22,381 nt of DNA from CAYPZL01 sp964415045 (GTDB lineage Bacteria > Planctomycetota > Phycisphaerae > Sedimentisphaerales > Anaerobacaceae): NCBI GenBank assembly GCA_964415045.1, contig CAYPZL010000089.1:1-22381 (forward strand), in the 5' to 3' direction. This document shows, in pieces, positions 1 to 7,870 of the stretch. Under the pieces are notes generated by a model. It was given only the letters and a program-made list of their open reading frames with translations, was not told where the DNA came from and made no database searches. The position numbers were made by a program, and so were the translations under genes. Position 1 is the first letter of the stretch, and every line of letters begins with the position of its first letter.

Positions 1-166
1 AACTGAAGTCCTGTATACCGGGTGAATTGTGAGTAAGTCGCGCTGTGGTACTAAGCGAGCACCCGACAGGGCCGTGGCGGATGAGAAAAACAAAGCCAAT
101 TTGAGCCGATTTCGAGGCTCCGCAGGGGCCGTTTCGCCCCGCCGGCAAGAAAATGAGGCGGAAAGC

Positions 167-195
167 TTGACAGAGACCCGCCCTTGCCGTTTAAT
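167..195 (+). promoter_or_regulatory. Sigma70-type promoter of tRNA-Tyr
   Basis: A perfect -35 TTGACA (167-172) is followed after 17 bp by TTTAAT (190-195). Transcription would start near 202, about 34 nt before the mature tRNA. The call is by eye from consensus and spacing. Confidence 0.65.
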
Positions 196-235
196 AGGGG
201 CGTTCCGTCGAGCGGAAGAGGCAAGACGGACGATT

Positions 236-318
236 GGGTCGGTGCCCGAGTGGCTAAAGGGGACGGGCTGTAAACCCGTTGGCGCAAGCCTACGTTGGTT
301 CGAATCCAACCCGGCCCA
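236..318 (+). tRNA. tRNA-Tyr (anticodon GTA)
   Basis: This is a class II tRNA with a long variable arm. The acceptor strand 236-242 (GGGTCGG) pairs with 311-317 (CCGGCCC) through one G-T wobble, and the discriminator is A318. The anticodon stem ACGGG/CCCGT (263-267/275-279) encloses loop CTGTAAA with GTA at 270-272. The variable arm closes through GGC-GCAA-GCC. The T arm is GTTGG-TTCGAAT-CCAAC (294-310). CCA is not encoded; seven T follow directly (319-325), which may help end transcription. Fold and anticodon leave little doubt. Confidence 0.97.
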
Positions 319-398
319 TTTTTTTCTGCGCTGCCTTTTGGCACATTTTTCTCCGGATCTGGGCAATCCTCCCATCCTTCCCGGCGTCATCGGCGCCA

Positions 399-427
399 TT
401 GACTGGCGAGGCATTGCCTGCGATATT
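399..427 (+). promoter_or_regulatory. Candidate promoter for the DUF6807/oxidoreductase pair
   Basis: TTGACT (399-404) and GATATT (422-427) are separated by 17 bp. The start point would lie near 434, giving a leader of about 120 nt before the ATG at 556. The -10 matches consensus at four of six positions. Confidence 0.4.
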
Positions 428-555
428 GAGAAAGCCAGAGCCCTTGGGCAGTTGGCCATGTTTTGCAGAAGTTCAGTAGCAATGTTTGGCGCGCCCTACG
501 GTGGGATGTCGCGCCGCGTCGTGCGCTCATCAGGTAATGCAAAAAGGAAGGCATC

Positions 556-1536
556 ATGCGAACACACAAACCGTCTCGGAGAAATACGGTCATCGCCAGC
601 GTGATTGTTGCCGCCGCATCGTGCGGGCTATGCACGGCCGGGGAACCGCTCATGCAGGCGACCCGGGATTGGCACACGGGTCAGATTGTAGTCACCGAGG
701 GTAAGAAGCCCGTTTTGCAGTACAATTATCTTACGCAGCAGCCCCCGGAAGGCTTTGTGGCGTCGGTGGCCCCGGGCAACCGCCGCTACGCCCGGGCGCG
801 GAGCAACTACATCCATCCTTTGTACGGGCCTCACGGAGAAGTGCTGACGCACGACTGGTCCCAGGACCACCCTCACCACCGCGGCATCTACTGGGCCTGG
901 CCGGAAGTGGACTGGCGCGGCCAGCGCGGCGATCTGCACGCCCTGCAACGCGTCTTCGCCCGGCCCACGGGCAATATCACCCTCCAGAACGGTGACACCT
1001 GCGCGCGGATCGAGGCGGAAAGCCGTTGGATCTGGGAGGATGAGACGCCCATCGTTCGAGAAGTCGCCACCTTCTGCGTGCACCGAAGCGGCGACCACGG
1101 TCGATACATCGACCTTGTCTTTCGCTTTGAGGCCCTGGACGACGACGTCGCCCTGGCGCGCCGAGGCACGGAGCACTACGGCGGCCTCAACATTCGTCTG
1201 TCGCCGATCAAGGATATGCAACTGATCCACCACGCCGACCCGGCGCAAGCCCGTCCGCGTCGCGCCTGGTCCGACTCCGTCGGAATTCGCGAAGGCGGCA
1301 CCGAGCCCGTTGGATTCGCGGTCCTGGAGAAGGCTTCGAATCCCGACTACCCCGGCGACTGGATTGAATACGCGTATCTGCCCTGGTTCCAGCCGACGTT
1401 TCCCGCTCAAGGCACGCGTTACGTGCTGCAGAAGGGAAAGCCGCTCGTGCTGCAGTACCGCCTATGGATCCGAGCCGGCGGCAAGGCCACCGACACCGAG
1501 TACGCCCGACACTGGGACATCTTCAACGCAAAGTAG
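556..1536 (+). CDS. Secreted DUF6807 / PmoA-like family protein
   Basis: A 326-residue protein with a Sec signal peptide (basic start, hydrophobic residues 11-28, cleavage near CTAGE). The rest matches the DUF6807 family, also labelled 'methane oxygenase PmoA' (PF14100); that label is a misnomer and nothing here suggests methane oxidation. The diagnostic block is HPHHRGIYWAW at residues 105-115, preceded by LTHDWSQD. The His cluster may bind metal or substrate, but no reaction is established for the family. These proteins are abundant in Planctomycetota and Bacteroidota and often neighbour Gfo/Idh/MocA oxidoreductases and glycosidases, so a role in carbohydrate breakdown is inferred. The ATG has a GGAAG ribosome site nearby. 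The next gene starts 52 nt downstream and is probably co-transcribed. Confidence 0.88.
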   Translation: MRTHKPSRRNTVIASVIVAAASCGLCTAGEPLMQATRDWHTGQIVVTEGKKPVLQYNYLTQQPPEGFVASVAPGNRRYARARSNYIHPLYGPHGEVLTHDWSQDHPHHRGIYWAWPEVDWRGQRGDLHALQRVFARPTGNITLQNGDTCARIEAESRWIWEDETPIVREVATFCVHRSGDHGRYIDLVFRFEALDDDVALARRGTEHYGGLNIRLSPIKDMQLIHHADPAQARPRRAWSDSVGIREGGTEPVGFAVLEKASNPDYPGDWIEYAYLPWFQPTFPAQGTRYVLQKGKPLVLQYRLWIRAGGKATDTEYARHWDIFNAK

Positions 1537-1588
1537 AAGCGCACGGACGCCGTGACTCTGAGGCAAGCCACTGCGGGAGAATGATACG

Positions 1589-2683
1589 ATGACGGACAAA
1601 CGCTTTCGAGTTCTGATCCATGGGGCCGGCTGGGTAGCGACCCAGCACGTCCAGGCCTTCATGAACAACCCTCACGCCGAAGTAGTCGCCATCTCAAGCC
1701 GGCGGCTGACCAGCGCGCAGCGTCTGGCCGATCGGTACGGCCTCGCGGGCGTCACCTGCTACGACAGTCTGGACGCGGCCCTGAAGCACGAGGACGTGGA
1801 CATCGTGTCCGTGTGCACTCCCCAGCACGTGCACTGCGAGAACGTCCTGGCCATCGCTGCCGCCGGCAAACACATCGTGATCGAAAAGCCCGCCGCCAAT
1901 TCACTCGAGGAGTTGTACGGCATGCGAGAGGCGGTTCGCAAAGCCGGCGTGAAAACCATCGTGAGCTTCGTGCTCCGCTGGAATCCGCTTTTTCGAACGA
2001 TCAAGCGGCTCATCGCCGACGGCGCCCTGGGGGAAATCTACTTCGTGGAGACGGACTACCAGTCGTACAACGGCGCCTGGTGGGGCGGCTGGGAGGACGG
2101 ACGCAAAAAGGACACCGCCGTCAGCGCCATGGCCGTGGCCGGCTGTCACGCCATCGACGCCATGCGCTGGTTCGCCGCGCCGGGCGAGTTCGAGGCCGCC
2201 GAACCGGTGGAGGTCTTCGCGTATGCCGGCGGCAAGCGCAAGGGAAAGACGCTTCAGTACGACCCCACGATCAATGCCTGGCAGACATACGCCCCCATGG
2301 AATACGACGGTCTCGAGGTCGCGCTGGTGCGGTTCGCCAACGGGGCCCTGGGAAAGGTGTCGGTGAACTTCGAATGCGTTCATCCCTACACCTTTCCGCT
2401 GGAGATTTTCGGCGATCGCGGCTCGGTCAAGAACAACCGGTTGTGGTCGCACACCTTCCCGGGCCAAAACGACTGGATTGAGATTCCCGCCATTTGCCCG
2501 GATTCCAGTGACGTCGCGCATCACCCCTTCCAGGGCCAGATCGACCATTTCATCCGGTGCGTGCAAGACGACGTGGAATCCCATTGCAACCTGGCCGACG
2601 CGCTCAAGACCCACGAGATCGTTTTTGCGGCTCAGCAGTGCTACCGGGACCGGCGGCCGGTGCCGCTGCCGCTGTCGACGTAA
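1589..2683 (+). CDS. Gfo/Idh/MocA family NAD(P)-dependent oxidoreductase
   Basis: A 364-residue cytoplasmic dehydrogenase of the usual family length. The N-terminal Rossmann fold starts with strand RVLIHGAGWVA (glycine motif, residues 12-17). The family signature EKP lies at 99-101, with Lys100 the conserved catalytic and cofactor residue. The C-terminal domain carries GCHAID (185-190), which fits the G-x-H-x-x-D active-site motif with His187 as probable acid/base. Relatives oxidise or reduce sugars, inositols and their derivatives with NAD(P); the substrate cannot be read from sequence. The ATG is preceded by GGGAGA at good spacing. Its place just behind the DUF6807 gene suggests a shared sugar-processing transcript. 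No signal peptide is visible. Confidence 0.93.
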   Translation: MTDKRFRVLIHGAGWVATQHVQAFMNNPHAEVVAISSRRLTSAQRLADRYGLAGVTCYDSLDAALKHEDVDIVSVCTPQHVHCENVLAIAAAGKHIVIEKPAANSLEELYGMREAVRKAGVKTIVSFVLRWNPLFRTIKRLIADGALGEIYFVETDYQSYNGAWWGGWEDGRKKDTAVSAMAVAGCHAIDAMRWFAAPGEFEAAEPVEVFAYAGGKRKGKTLQYDPTINAWQTYAPMEYDGLEVALVRFANGALGKVSVNFECVHPYTFPLEIFGDRGSVKNNRLWSHTFPGQNDWIEIPAICPDSSDVAHHPFQGQIDHFIRCVQDDVESHCNLADALKTHEIVFAAQQCYRDRRPVPLPLST

Positions 2684-3027
2684 GGCGCAACGAGGAGACA
2701 TCAAGAAATACGACGCGCAGGAAGCCGGCATCCCGGGACTGAAATCGAGGCGAGCTCCGTGCGACCATCGGTGGTTCTCCGGGCCCCCTTCGCAGCGTGA
2801 GTCACGGAACGATGTCCGGTAATCCCGGGTCGGACCTTGTCGCCTGTCGGTTCGACTCATTCTGGGGCACCCCCGAAACGCGACATCGGCCCGGGTGCGA
2901 CGGGTTTTGTTGGGCCGTTGTGAAGACGCATGGGAATCTGGCCGATGAAACGAAGCGGGATGGTGTCTGACGTGCATCTTGGGCACCGAAGGAGAATACG
3001 TCGTAATTCTGTTAAGAGGAAATCCTT
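2684..3027. other. Intergenic stretch without recognisable gene
   Basis: These 344 bases hold no convincing coding sequence, RNA gene or strong terminator. A weak inverted pair GTCCG/CGGAC (2814-2818/2831-2835) lacks a T run. No promoter with good spacing was found ahead of the next gene, although its ribosome site AAGAGGA (3014-3020) is clear. A decayed gene or untranslated leader is possible. Confidence 0.4.
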
Positions 3028-3885
3028 ATGGAACTTCCTGAGCTTGTTTTGAGACCGATCCGGGCCTTTAAGGAGATGCTTGACCTCACGGAGGAGCCCC
3101 CGACGCTGACCAGTCAGTTCGTGCAGCTCCGAGGGCAGTTGGCGGAGCTGCGGAGACGGCTCGACGAAACCCGCAAGCTGTCCCGGGAAAAGGACGAACT
3201 GATCGCCAGGCTACAGGCCGCCGGGGCCATCAAGGACGACATGATCGTGGAGGGACCCGCCTGTTTCGTGAAGAAGGCGGGCAACATCCTGGACGGGCCG
3301 TACTGCACGTGCTGCTTCGAGCAAAAACAGGAGAAGGTTCGCATCGTCCCGGCCCCCCGGCCCGAGGACGCCGACGGGCCCGAATCCGAGTGGGTCCAAT
3401 GCTCTACGTGCCGGACGCCCTTCCGGTCCAGACGAGTGGGCGAGTTTCTCAACGCCCCCGCTACCGCGGGAGCCGACGCCTCTGAGGAGGAAACGAAGGA
3501 GCCCGTCCGAAAAGCACCCGCACAACGCAGGACGACGCGAGTCGCCACTGCGGCCCGCACCACTGCGGCCCGCACCACTGCGGGAACCGGCGGCGCTACG
3601 ATAGCAACCAAGAAAGCCGTACGCAGAGCACCCGCCAAACGCAAGACGGCCCGAGTTGCCGCTGCGGCCCGCACCAGCGTGGGAACCGCCCGCTCTGCGA
3701 AGACACCCAAGAAAGCCGTACGCAAAGCACCGGCTAAACGCAAGACGACCCGAGTCAGCACTGCGGCCCGTGCGACCGCGAGAACCAGAGGCGCCGCGAA
3801 GGCAAAGAAGAAGCCCGTCCGCAAAGCGCCTGCCAAAGGCAAGACCACCCGCGTCGCCCGCGCGAGAAAAACGAAGAGTCATTGA
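3028..3885 (+). CDS. Coiled-coil / zinc-ribbon protein with histone H1-like basic tail
   Basis: A 285-residue protein in three parts. Residues 30-65 form a probable coiled coil rich in Leu, Arg and Glu. Residues 79-130 hold two cysteine pairs, C93-x2-C96 and C125-x2-C128, spaced like a zinc ribbon. Residues 158-285 are a low-complexity tail of Lys, Arg, Ala, Thr and Pro, built from four copies of VRKAPAKRKTTRV plus spacer, which resembles eukaryotic histone H1 tails and bacterial H1-like proteins. Nucleic-acid binding by the tail is inferred. Zinc-ribbon proteins with a leading coiled coil are known, but I do not recognise this combination as a named family. The ATG follows AAGAGGA with seven bases between. 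There is no signal peptide, so it is probably cytoplasmic or nucleoid-associated. It seems to stand alone. Confidence 0.85.
   Translation: MELPELVLRPIRAFKEMLDLTEEPPTLTSQFVQLRGQLAELRRRLDETRKLSREKDELIARLQAAGAIKDDMIVEGPACFVKKAGNILDGPYCTCCFEQKQEKVRIVPAPRPEDADGPESEWVQCSTCRTPFRSRRVGEFLNAPATAGADASEEETKEPVRKAPAQRRTTRVATAARTTAARTTAGTGGATIATKKAVRRAPAKRKTARVAAAARTSVGTARSAKTPKKAVRKAPAKRKTTRVSTAARATARTRGAAKAKKKPVRKAPAKGKTTRVARARKTKSH
3505..3873 (+). repeat. Four diverged repeats coding the H1-like tail
   Basis: Copies of about 57 bases begin at 3505, 3619, 3718 and 3817 (residues 160, 198, 231, 264). The start-to-start periods are 38, 33 and 33 codons. Each encodes VR(K/R)APA followed by a Lys/Arg-rich stretch and, in the first three, AAR. 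Synonymous differences between copies point to old, selected repeats rather than fresh slippage. Confidence 0.8.
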
Positions 3886-3956
3886 CGGGGAAACGGCCGG
3901 CCCGGAGAAGCCCTATCGGCTACCGGTTCCGTACGGGATCTCAACGCTTCCTTGCG

Positions 3957-4523
3957 TCAGCGGCCGGGTGAGCCGCCGAGAGCCGCGCTGGCCCGCCAGC
4001 CGCTTTCCTGTGACCAGGCGTCCATATCGGGATTGCCAGGGTTCACAATCACCAGGGATCGCCCCCGGCCGTCCGTACTGTCGTGCCAGCGATCCTGGTA
4101 TTCAAAGCTGTGGATCGTTCTGCCGATCGCATCGACCAGCTCGATCCTTTCGCCGCCGTTGGCCAACCGGCCCGCGTATTCACCCGCTACAGGCAGCCCG
4201 GGCGCGTATTTGGCCTCGAAGGCGGCCGCGTCCGCAACCACCAGACAGAAGTCTCCCGCCGCCAGGTCGATGGTGTCCCTGCGAGCCGACAGCAAGCCCG
4301 CCGCGACCTGCGGCGTCAGGCAACCGTCGTGGAAGAAGTGTCGGTACACGTGATCGGCAAAACGCATCCGATACTCTGCGTGAGCGACGAGCTGTTGATG
4401 CAACCATTGGGGATTGAAATACTGGACCTGACTGCCCGCCGGATAGGGTCCCGTCCGATTCTCATAGAGCTCGAACAGACTGTGCTCGCTGTCGTGTCGA
4501 AAGAACTTGAAGCCGTCGGGCGT
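3957..4523 (-). pseudogene. Remnant of a CotH-type / lamin-tail-domain protein
   Basis: The reading frame ending at the TGA at 3957-3959 contains pieces of two domains normally found in one large secreted planctomycete protein. From about 4523 to 4266 it reads like the C-terminal part of a CotH-kinase domain (KFFRHDSEHSLFELYENRTG, then FADHVYRHFFHDGCLTP). At about 4265 it jumps into a lamin-tail domain (FEAKY..LPVAGEYAGRLANGGERIEL, then SFEYQDRWHDSTDG and the ending GGSPGR). The stretch that normally joins them is missing, as are the signal peptide and the first part of the CotH domain. The open frame extends upstream to an ATG at 4664, but those 47 residues resemble neither domain. I read it as an internally deleted gene; a short expressed product is not excluded. 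Confidence 0.65.
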
Positions 4524-4698
4524 GGTCCGGCCACTCGGGCGTGGGCCTGGCGCCCCCGGCCGAAAGGGACACAACACACGTCCGTGCTTGCATAGAAAAC
4601 GTGCCGCACACGCAAAAAAAATCCGCGTGCACCGCCCAGACCAGAACGACCCACCCCCATGCATCGAGACGAAAGGACTCTCTCGAATCCTGCCTTGA

Positions 4699-4727
4699 AG
4701 TATCGCTTATTCGCGGCGTTTTGTCAA
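4699..4727 (-). promoter_or_regulatory. Near-consensus promoter pointing at the CotH/lamin-tail remnant
   Basis: On the minus strand TTGACA (4727-4722) is followed after 17 bp by GATACT (4704-4699). Transcription would start near 4692 and run into the remnant. The promoter therefore appears intact although the gene behind it is broken. Confidence 0.55.
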
Positions 4728-4744
4728 GTCCGATCCGCCCGCGA

Positions 4745-5407
4745 TCAGTATCCCTCGATCATGATGATCGCCTTGTAGGCGGCCTGGCGGACGTCCCTGA
4801 CGGAATCCCGGGCCTGGGCCTGCTTCAGTGCGGGCAGCGCTTTGGCGTCCCCGAACGCGGCCAGTGCTTCGGCGGCGGTCTGCCGCACCCGGGCCTCGCG
4901 GTCCGAAAGCAAGGCGCGCTCCAGGGCGCTGCGGGCCCTGGCGTCGCCGGCATATCCGGCCAGTTCCCGGGCCGACTGCATGCGGCCCTGGACGTCTCCG
5001 ATGCGCAGGACCCTGAGCAACTCGCTTTGCCGGCGACTCTCGGCCTCGGAGGCGACATTTCTCTTCGGGACCGTGGAAGTGGGACAGTCAGAGACATGGT
5101 GTTCCACAACGACGTGTTTCTTTCTCACGACGACCGGCGTTTCGACAACGACCGAGGGCCGGTGGCCCAACCAGAAACCCACCGTCGGCGCGCACCACGG
5201 CCGGTGCGGATAGCCGTACCAGGGCCATCCGACGTGGTGGTATCGATGCCGGTGCCAGTCCCCGCACCAGGCGTCGTGCGGGTGCCAGCAGCCGATGGTC
5301 GTGCCCAACCCGATGCTGAAATGGACCCCTCCCGAGACCGGCCCGGCCGCCACGAAAACGACGCCGACCAGCCCAAACCAAAATACGAAATTCCGCCTCG
5401 TATTCAT
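4745..5407 (-). CDS. Secreted His/Trp-rich protein with C-terminal HEAT repeats
   Basis: A 220-residue protein from the ATG at 5407, which has GGAGAG at good spacing. An in-frame ATG at 5494 is rejected because it overlaps the -10 box of the promoter. Residues 1-26 form a Sec signal peptide (MNTRRNFVFWFGLVGVVF). Residues 40-73 are packed with His, Trp, Tyr, Pro and three Cys (C40, C48, C72). Residues 86-104 include a VVVRKKHVVVEHH strand. About 125-218 are two to three HEAT-like helix pairs (ALERALLSDREARVRQTAAEALAAFG, split here by its helices, is the clearest). HEAT repeats mediate protein contact; the His/Cys segment could bind metal, which is inference. I do not recognise a named family. 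It ends only a short distance before the remnant's promoter. Confidence 0.82.
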   Translation of the reverse strand: MNTRRNFVFWFGLVGVVFVAAGPVSGGVHFSIGLGTTIGCWHPHDAWCGDWHRHRYHHVGWPWYGYPHRPWCAPTVGFWLGHRPSVVVETPVVVRKKHVVVEHHVSDCPTSTVPKRNVASEAESRRQSELLRVLRIGDVQGRMQSARELAGYAGDARARSALERALLSDREARVRQTAAEALAAFGDAKALPALKQAQARDSVRDVRQAAYKAIIMIEGY

Positions 5408-5492
5408 CCGTTTCTCTCCGGAATCGATTCTTTCATCATTCCCCTGCAACACGGAATAAATTCCCCAAAAGCATACCATGGTTTCGTTCGCC

Positions 5493-5521
5493 ATTATACC
5501 GCGCCCCCGGCGTCAATCCAA
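5493..5521 (-). promoter_or_regulatory. Promoter of the His/Trp-rich HEAT protein
   Basis: On the minus strand TTGGAT (5521-5516) is followed after 17 bp by a perfect TATAAT (5498-5493). Transcription would start near 5486, leaving a leader of about 79 nt before the ATG at 5407. This placement rules out translation from the ATG at 5494. Confidence 0.65.
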
Positions 5522-5534
5522 CCGCCTCCGGGTT

Positions 5535-5563
5535 TTGGCACCTCGCAGCGGAATCTCTATGCT
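5535..5563 (+). promoter_or_regulatory. Promoter of the 5609-6280 gene
   Basis: TTGGCA (5535-5540) and TATGCT (5558-5563) are separated by 17 bp. The start would be near 5570. Its -35 box lies 13 bp from that of the divergent promoter, so one bound regulator could affect both genes. Confidence 0.6.
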
Positions 5564-5608
5564 TTACTACGGGCAGAAGCCGCAAACAACAGGAGCCGTC
5601 TCTGTGGT

Positions 5609-6280
5609 ATGGGCATATTCAGGCGTATATTCAGGCAACATGACCAGACCGCCGGCGATCTGGGCTACTTCGGCCTGGGCACCTGGTGGCTGTCGGCGTT
5701 TTCCAGCGCCGAGCGACAATACCTGGAGGCGACGTTCGCCCCGGGCGGCTCGCGGTCGCTGACAAAGGGCCAGAAGCCGTCCACCTTCGCAACCGCGGCG
5801 GCCCTTCTGGTGGCGCTGGCCTCCCACCTGAGCCGGAAGCCCGAAGACCGGAACCTGGCCGCACGCGTCCTGTCGAAGGCCGAGGAAAGGGCGCTGGCCG
5901 AGAGGGACCTCGTCGGCCTGCATTTCGTCTACCAGGAGACGATCCGTCTGCAATACAAATGGAGACAGACGTTTCCGGACGCCCTGGACCTGGCCTTCGC
6001 CGCCTGCCACAAGCAGGTGCAGTACGCCACGCAGGCCGCCGAGGCCCTGCAGGAGGCGTTTCCCGAGCAACCTCTGCCGGCCCATTTCGGCTTTCAACGC
6101 ACCGCCTCCGTCCTCGAGCAGCGCAAGGCCTACGAGCAGGCCCTGGAGATCTGCCAGCGGGCCAAGGAACAGGGATGGGCCGGTAACTGGGCCTGGCGCA
6201 TGCTGCGGATCAAAAAGAAACTGCGCGAACGAGGCTATCCGGTTGTATCCATGTCGTCCTCGGGCATGTCACAGCTCTGA
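5609..6280 (+). CDS. Conserved protein of unknown function, helical
   Basis: A 223-residue protein without signal peptide or membrane segment. The start at 5609 is chosen because the promoter ends at 5563 and an AGGAG lies at 5591-5595, although its 13 nt spacing is long; the frame stays open much further upstream by chance. The N-terminal block DLGYFGLGTWWLSAF-S-x-ERQYLE (residues 17-40) looks like a conserved signature I associate with small bacterial proteins of unknown function. The C-terminal half is all-helical and TPR-like, with LEQRKAYEQALEICQRAK (169-186) followed by EQGW. A protein-binding scaffold is the most that can be inferred. It is divergent from the HEAT-repeat gene. Confidence 0.75.
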   Translation: MGIFRRIFRQHDQTAGDLGYFGLGTWWLSAFSSAERQYLEATFAPGGSRSLTKGQKPSTFATAAALLVALASHLSRKPEDRNLAARVLSKAEERALAERDLVGLHFVYQETIRLQYKWRQTFPDALDLAFAACHKQVQYATQAAEALQEAFPEQPLPAHFGFQRTASVLEQRKAYEQALEICQRAKEQGWAGNWAWRMLRIKKKLRERGYPVVSMSSSGMSQL

Positions 6281-6437
6281 CCGCAGACGGGCGGGCCGGT
6301 TTCATTGTGGCCGAGGCCCGTTCCCTGGCCGATATAGGAGATGTGAACGAAGCTGTTATGTACCGGCATTACAGGCGCAAACGTGGTAATCTCGGACGTG
6401 CGGCGCGCCCAACGGAAAAGACGTAAGCAGACCCAAC

Positions 6438-7811
6438 ATGATGTCGAAGCACGTTTTCTGGTTCCTGGTGGTTATCGCGGCCTTTGCCGTGCCGGCACTG
6501 TTCCTCTGGCGCATGGTCGGCACGATGGGCGGCACTGCGCGGCCCGTGAGCACGGCGGCATCAGAACCACCGGGTACGGCACCGCCAGCCGATTCTCCCG
6601 AACCCAACGAGCCTTCCCCGCCGCAGGATCTGCCGCGCGCCGGAGAACCCATGGAGGAATGGACGGATTGGCGCGGCCCCGGCCGGAACGCCGTCAGCCC
6701 AAGCCTGCCCGCCACCCTGCCGGCCAAAGCCGTGTATCTCTGGAAACGAACCTTGACGGGGGCGGGCCTCTCCGGAGTCGCCGCCACCGCTCGATATGTG
6801 GTCGTCGCCGACAAGAGCGAGGGCAAAGACCAGGACATCTTCCGCTGCCTGGACGCCGACACCGGAAAGCAGCTCTGGTCCATCGCCTACGCCACGCCGA
6901 CCAAGCTGGAGTTTACAAACAGCCCGCGAGCCACCCCGGTCATCCACCGCGGTTTCGCATACCTTCTCGGCGCCTTCGGCGATCTGCACTGCGTCAGCCT
7001 CGAGCACAGCCAGATCATCTGGCGCCGGAACATCATCGAGGACTTCGGCGCCGAGCTGCCGCCTTGGGGAACCTGCTCGACTCCGCTGATCGTGGACGAC
7101 AAGTTGATCGTCAATCCCGGAGCGAAAGACGCCTCGCTGGTGGCGCTGGGCCTTTATGCGGGCGAGGTCATCTGGAAGACGCCCGGCAAGCCCGCCGCCT
7201 ACGGCTCGCTGATCGTCGGCACGTTCGGCGGTAAACGCCAGATCGTCGGCCACGACGCCGTCTCGCTCGGCGGCTGGGACCCCAACGACGGAACGAGACT
7301 CTGGGAGCTGCGCCCCCCGGAGAAGGGAGAGTACAACGTACCGACTCCGATCGACGTCAATGGGCGGCTCCTCGTGGCCACGGAAAAGAACGGCACCCGC
7401 CTCTACGACTTCGACGGCACCGGACGCATCCGGACCACGCCCGCAGCGACCAATCGCGACCTGGCCCCCGACACCTCGACGCCCGTGGTTGCCAACGGTC
7501 TGGCGTTCGGCTGTGCCGGCGGGCTGTTCTGCCTCGACCTCAACAGCGATCTCAAGACGCGTTACTCCGTAACCGGGACCAAGACGTTCGAAGAGTACGT
7601 CACCCTGATCGCGGGCAACGACCACGTGCTGGCCGTAATGCTGGACGGCAGGCTGGGCCTGTTTGAGGCCGCCCCGGATCGCTTCACGCCGGTGGCGCGC
7701 CTGCAGCTCTTCGACAACGCGGAAATCTGGTCCCACCCCGCCCTCGTCGGAAACCGCCTCTACATCCGCACCATGAAAGAAATCGCCTGCCTCCTGCTCA
7801 CCGGCTCGTGA
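6438..7811 (+). CDS. Membrane-anchored PQQ-like beta-propeller protein
   Basis: A 457-residue protein. Residues 5-26 form an N-terminal membrane anchor (VFWFLVVIAAFAVPALFLW); residues 34-70 are a Pro/Glu/Ala linker; the rest is a beta-propeller of PQQ-like/BamB type on the outer side of the membrane. The propeller opens with WTDWRGPGRNAVSP (75-88), the start typical of Planctomycetota PQQ-repeat proteins. Blades are marked by 'LDADTGKQLWS', 'VSLEHSQIIWRR' and 'LGLYAGEVIWKT'. I see no catalytic dehydrogenase residues, so cofactor binding is not claimed; such proteins are usually scaffolds or binding proteins. The start could equally be the second ATG at 6441. The ribosome site is poor and no clear promoter was found. 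Confidence 0.85.
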   Translation: MMSKHVFWFLVVIAAFAVPALFLWRMVGTMGGTARPVSTAASEPPGTAPPADSPEPNEPSPPQDLPRAGEPMEEWTDWRGPGRNAVSPSLPATLPAKAVYLWKRTLTGAGLSGVAATARYVVVADKSEGKDQDIFRCLDADTGKQLWSIAYATPTKLEFTNSPRATPVIHRGFAYLLGAFGDLHCVSLEHSQIIWRRNIIEDFGAELPPWGTCSTPLIVDDKLIVNPGAKDASLVALGLYAGEVIWKTPGKPAAYGSLIVGTFGGKRQIVGHDAVSLGGWDPNDGTRLWELRPPEKGEYNVPTPIDVNGRLLVATEKNGTRLYDFDGTGRIRTTPAATNRDLAPDTSTPVVANGLAFGCAGGLFCLDLNSDLKTRYSVTGTKTFEEYVTLIAGNDHVLAVMLDGRLGLFEAAPDRFTPVARLQLFDNAEIWSHPALVGNRLYIRTMKEIACLLLTGS

Positions 7812-7870
7812 CAACCACACCGTGCCCCGCTGACGTGCCGGAATCGGTTTCCCTTCAACAAGTGACGCGT

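Noticed and set aside
51..344. Minus-strand frame containing WIRTNVGLRQRVYSPSPLATR
   Set aside because: It is the antisense of the tRNA-Tyr gene, a well-known spurious database protein.
5408..5494. N-terminal extension of the HEAT protein to ATG 5494
   Set aside because: That ATG overlaps the TATAAT box at 5493-5498; the inner ATG has a ribosome site and begins a signal peptide.
6358..6426. 22-residue basic ORF (MYRHYRRKRG...) before the anchored propeller
   Set aside because: No adequate ribosome site; probably chance.
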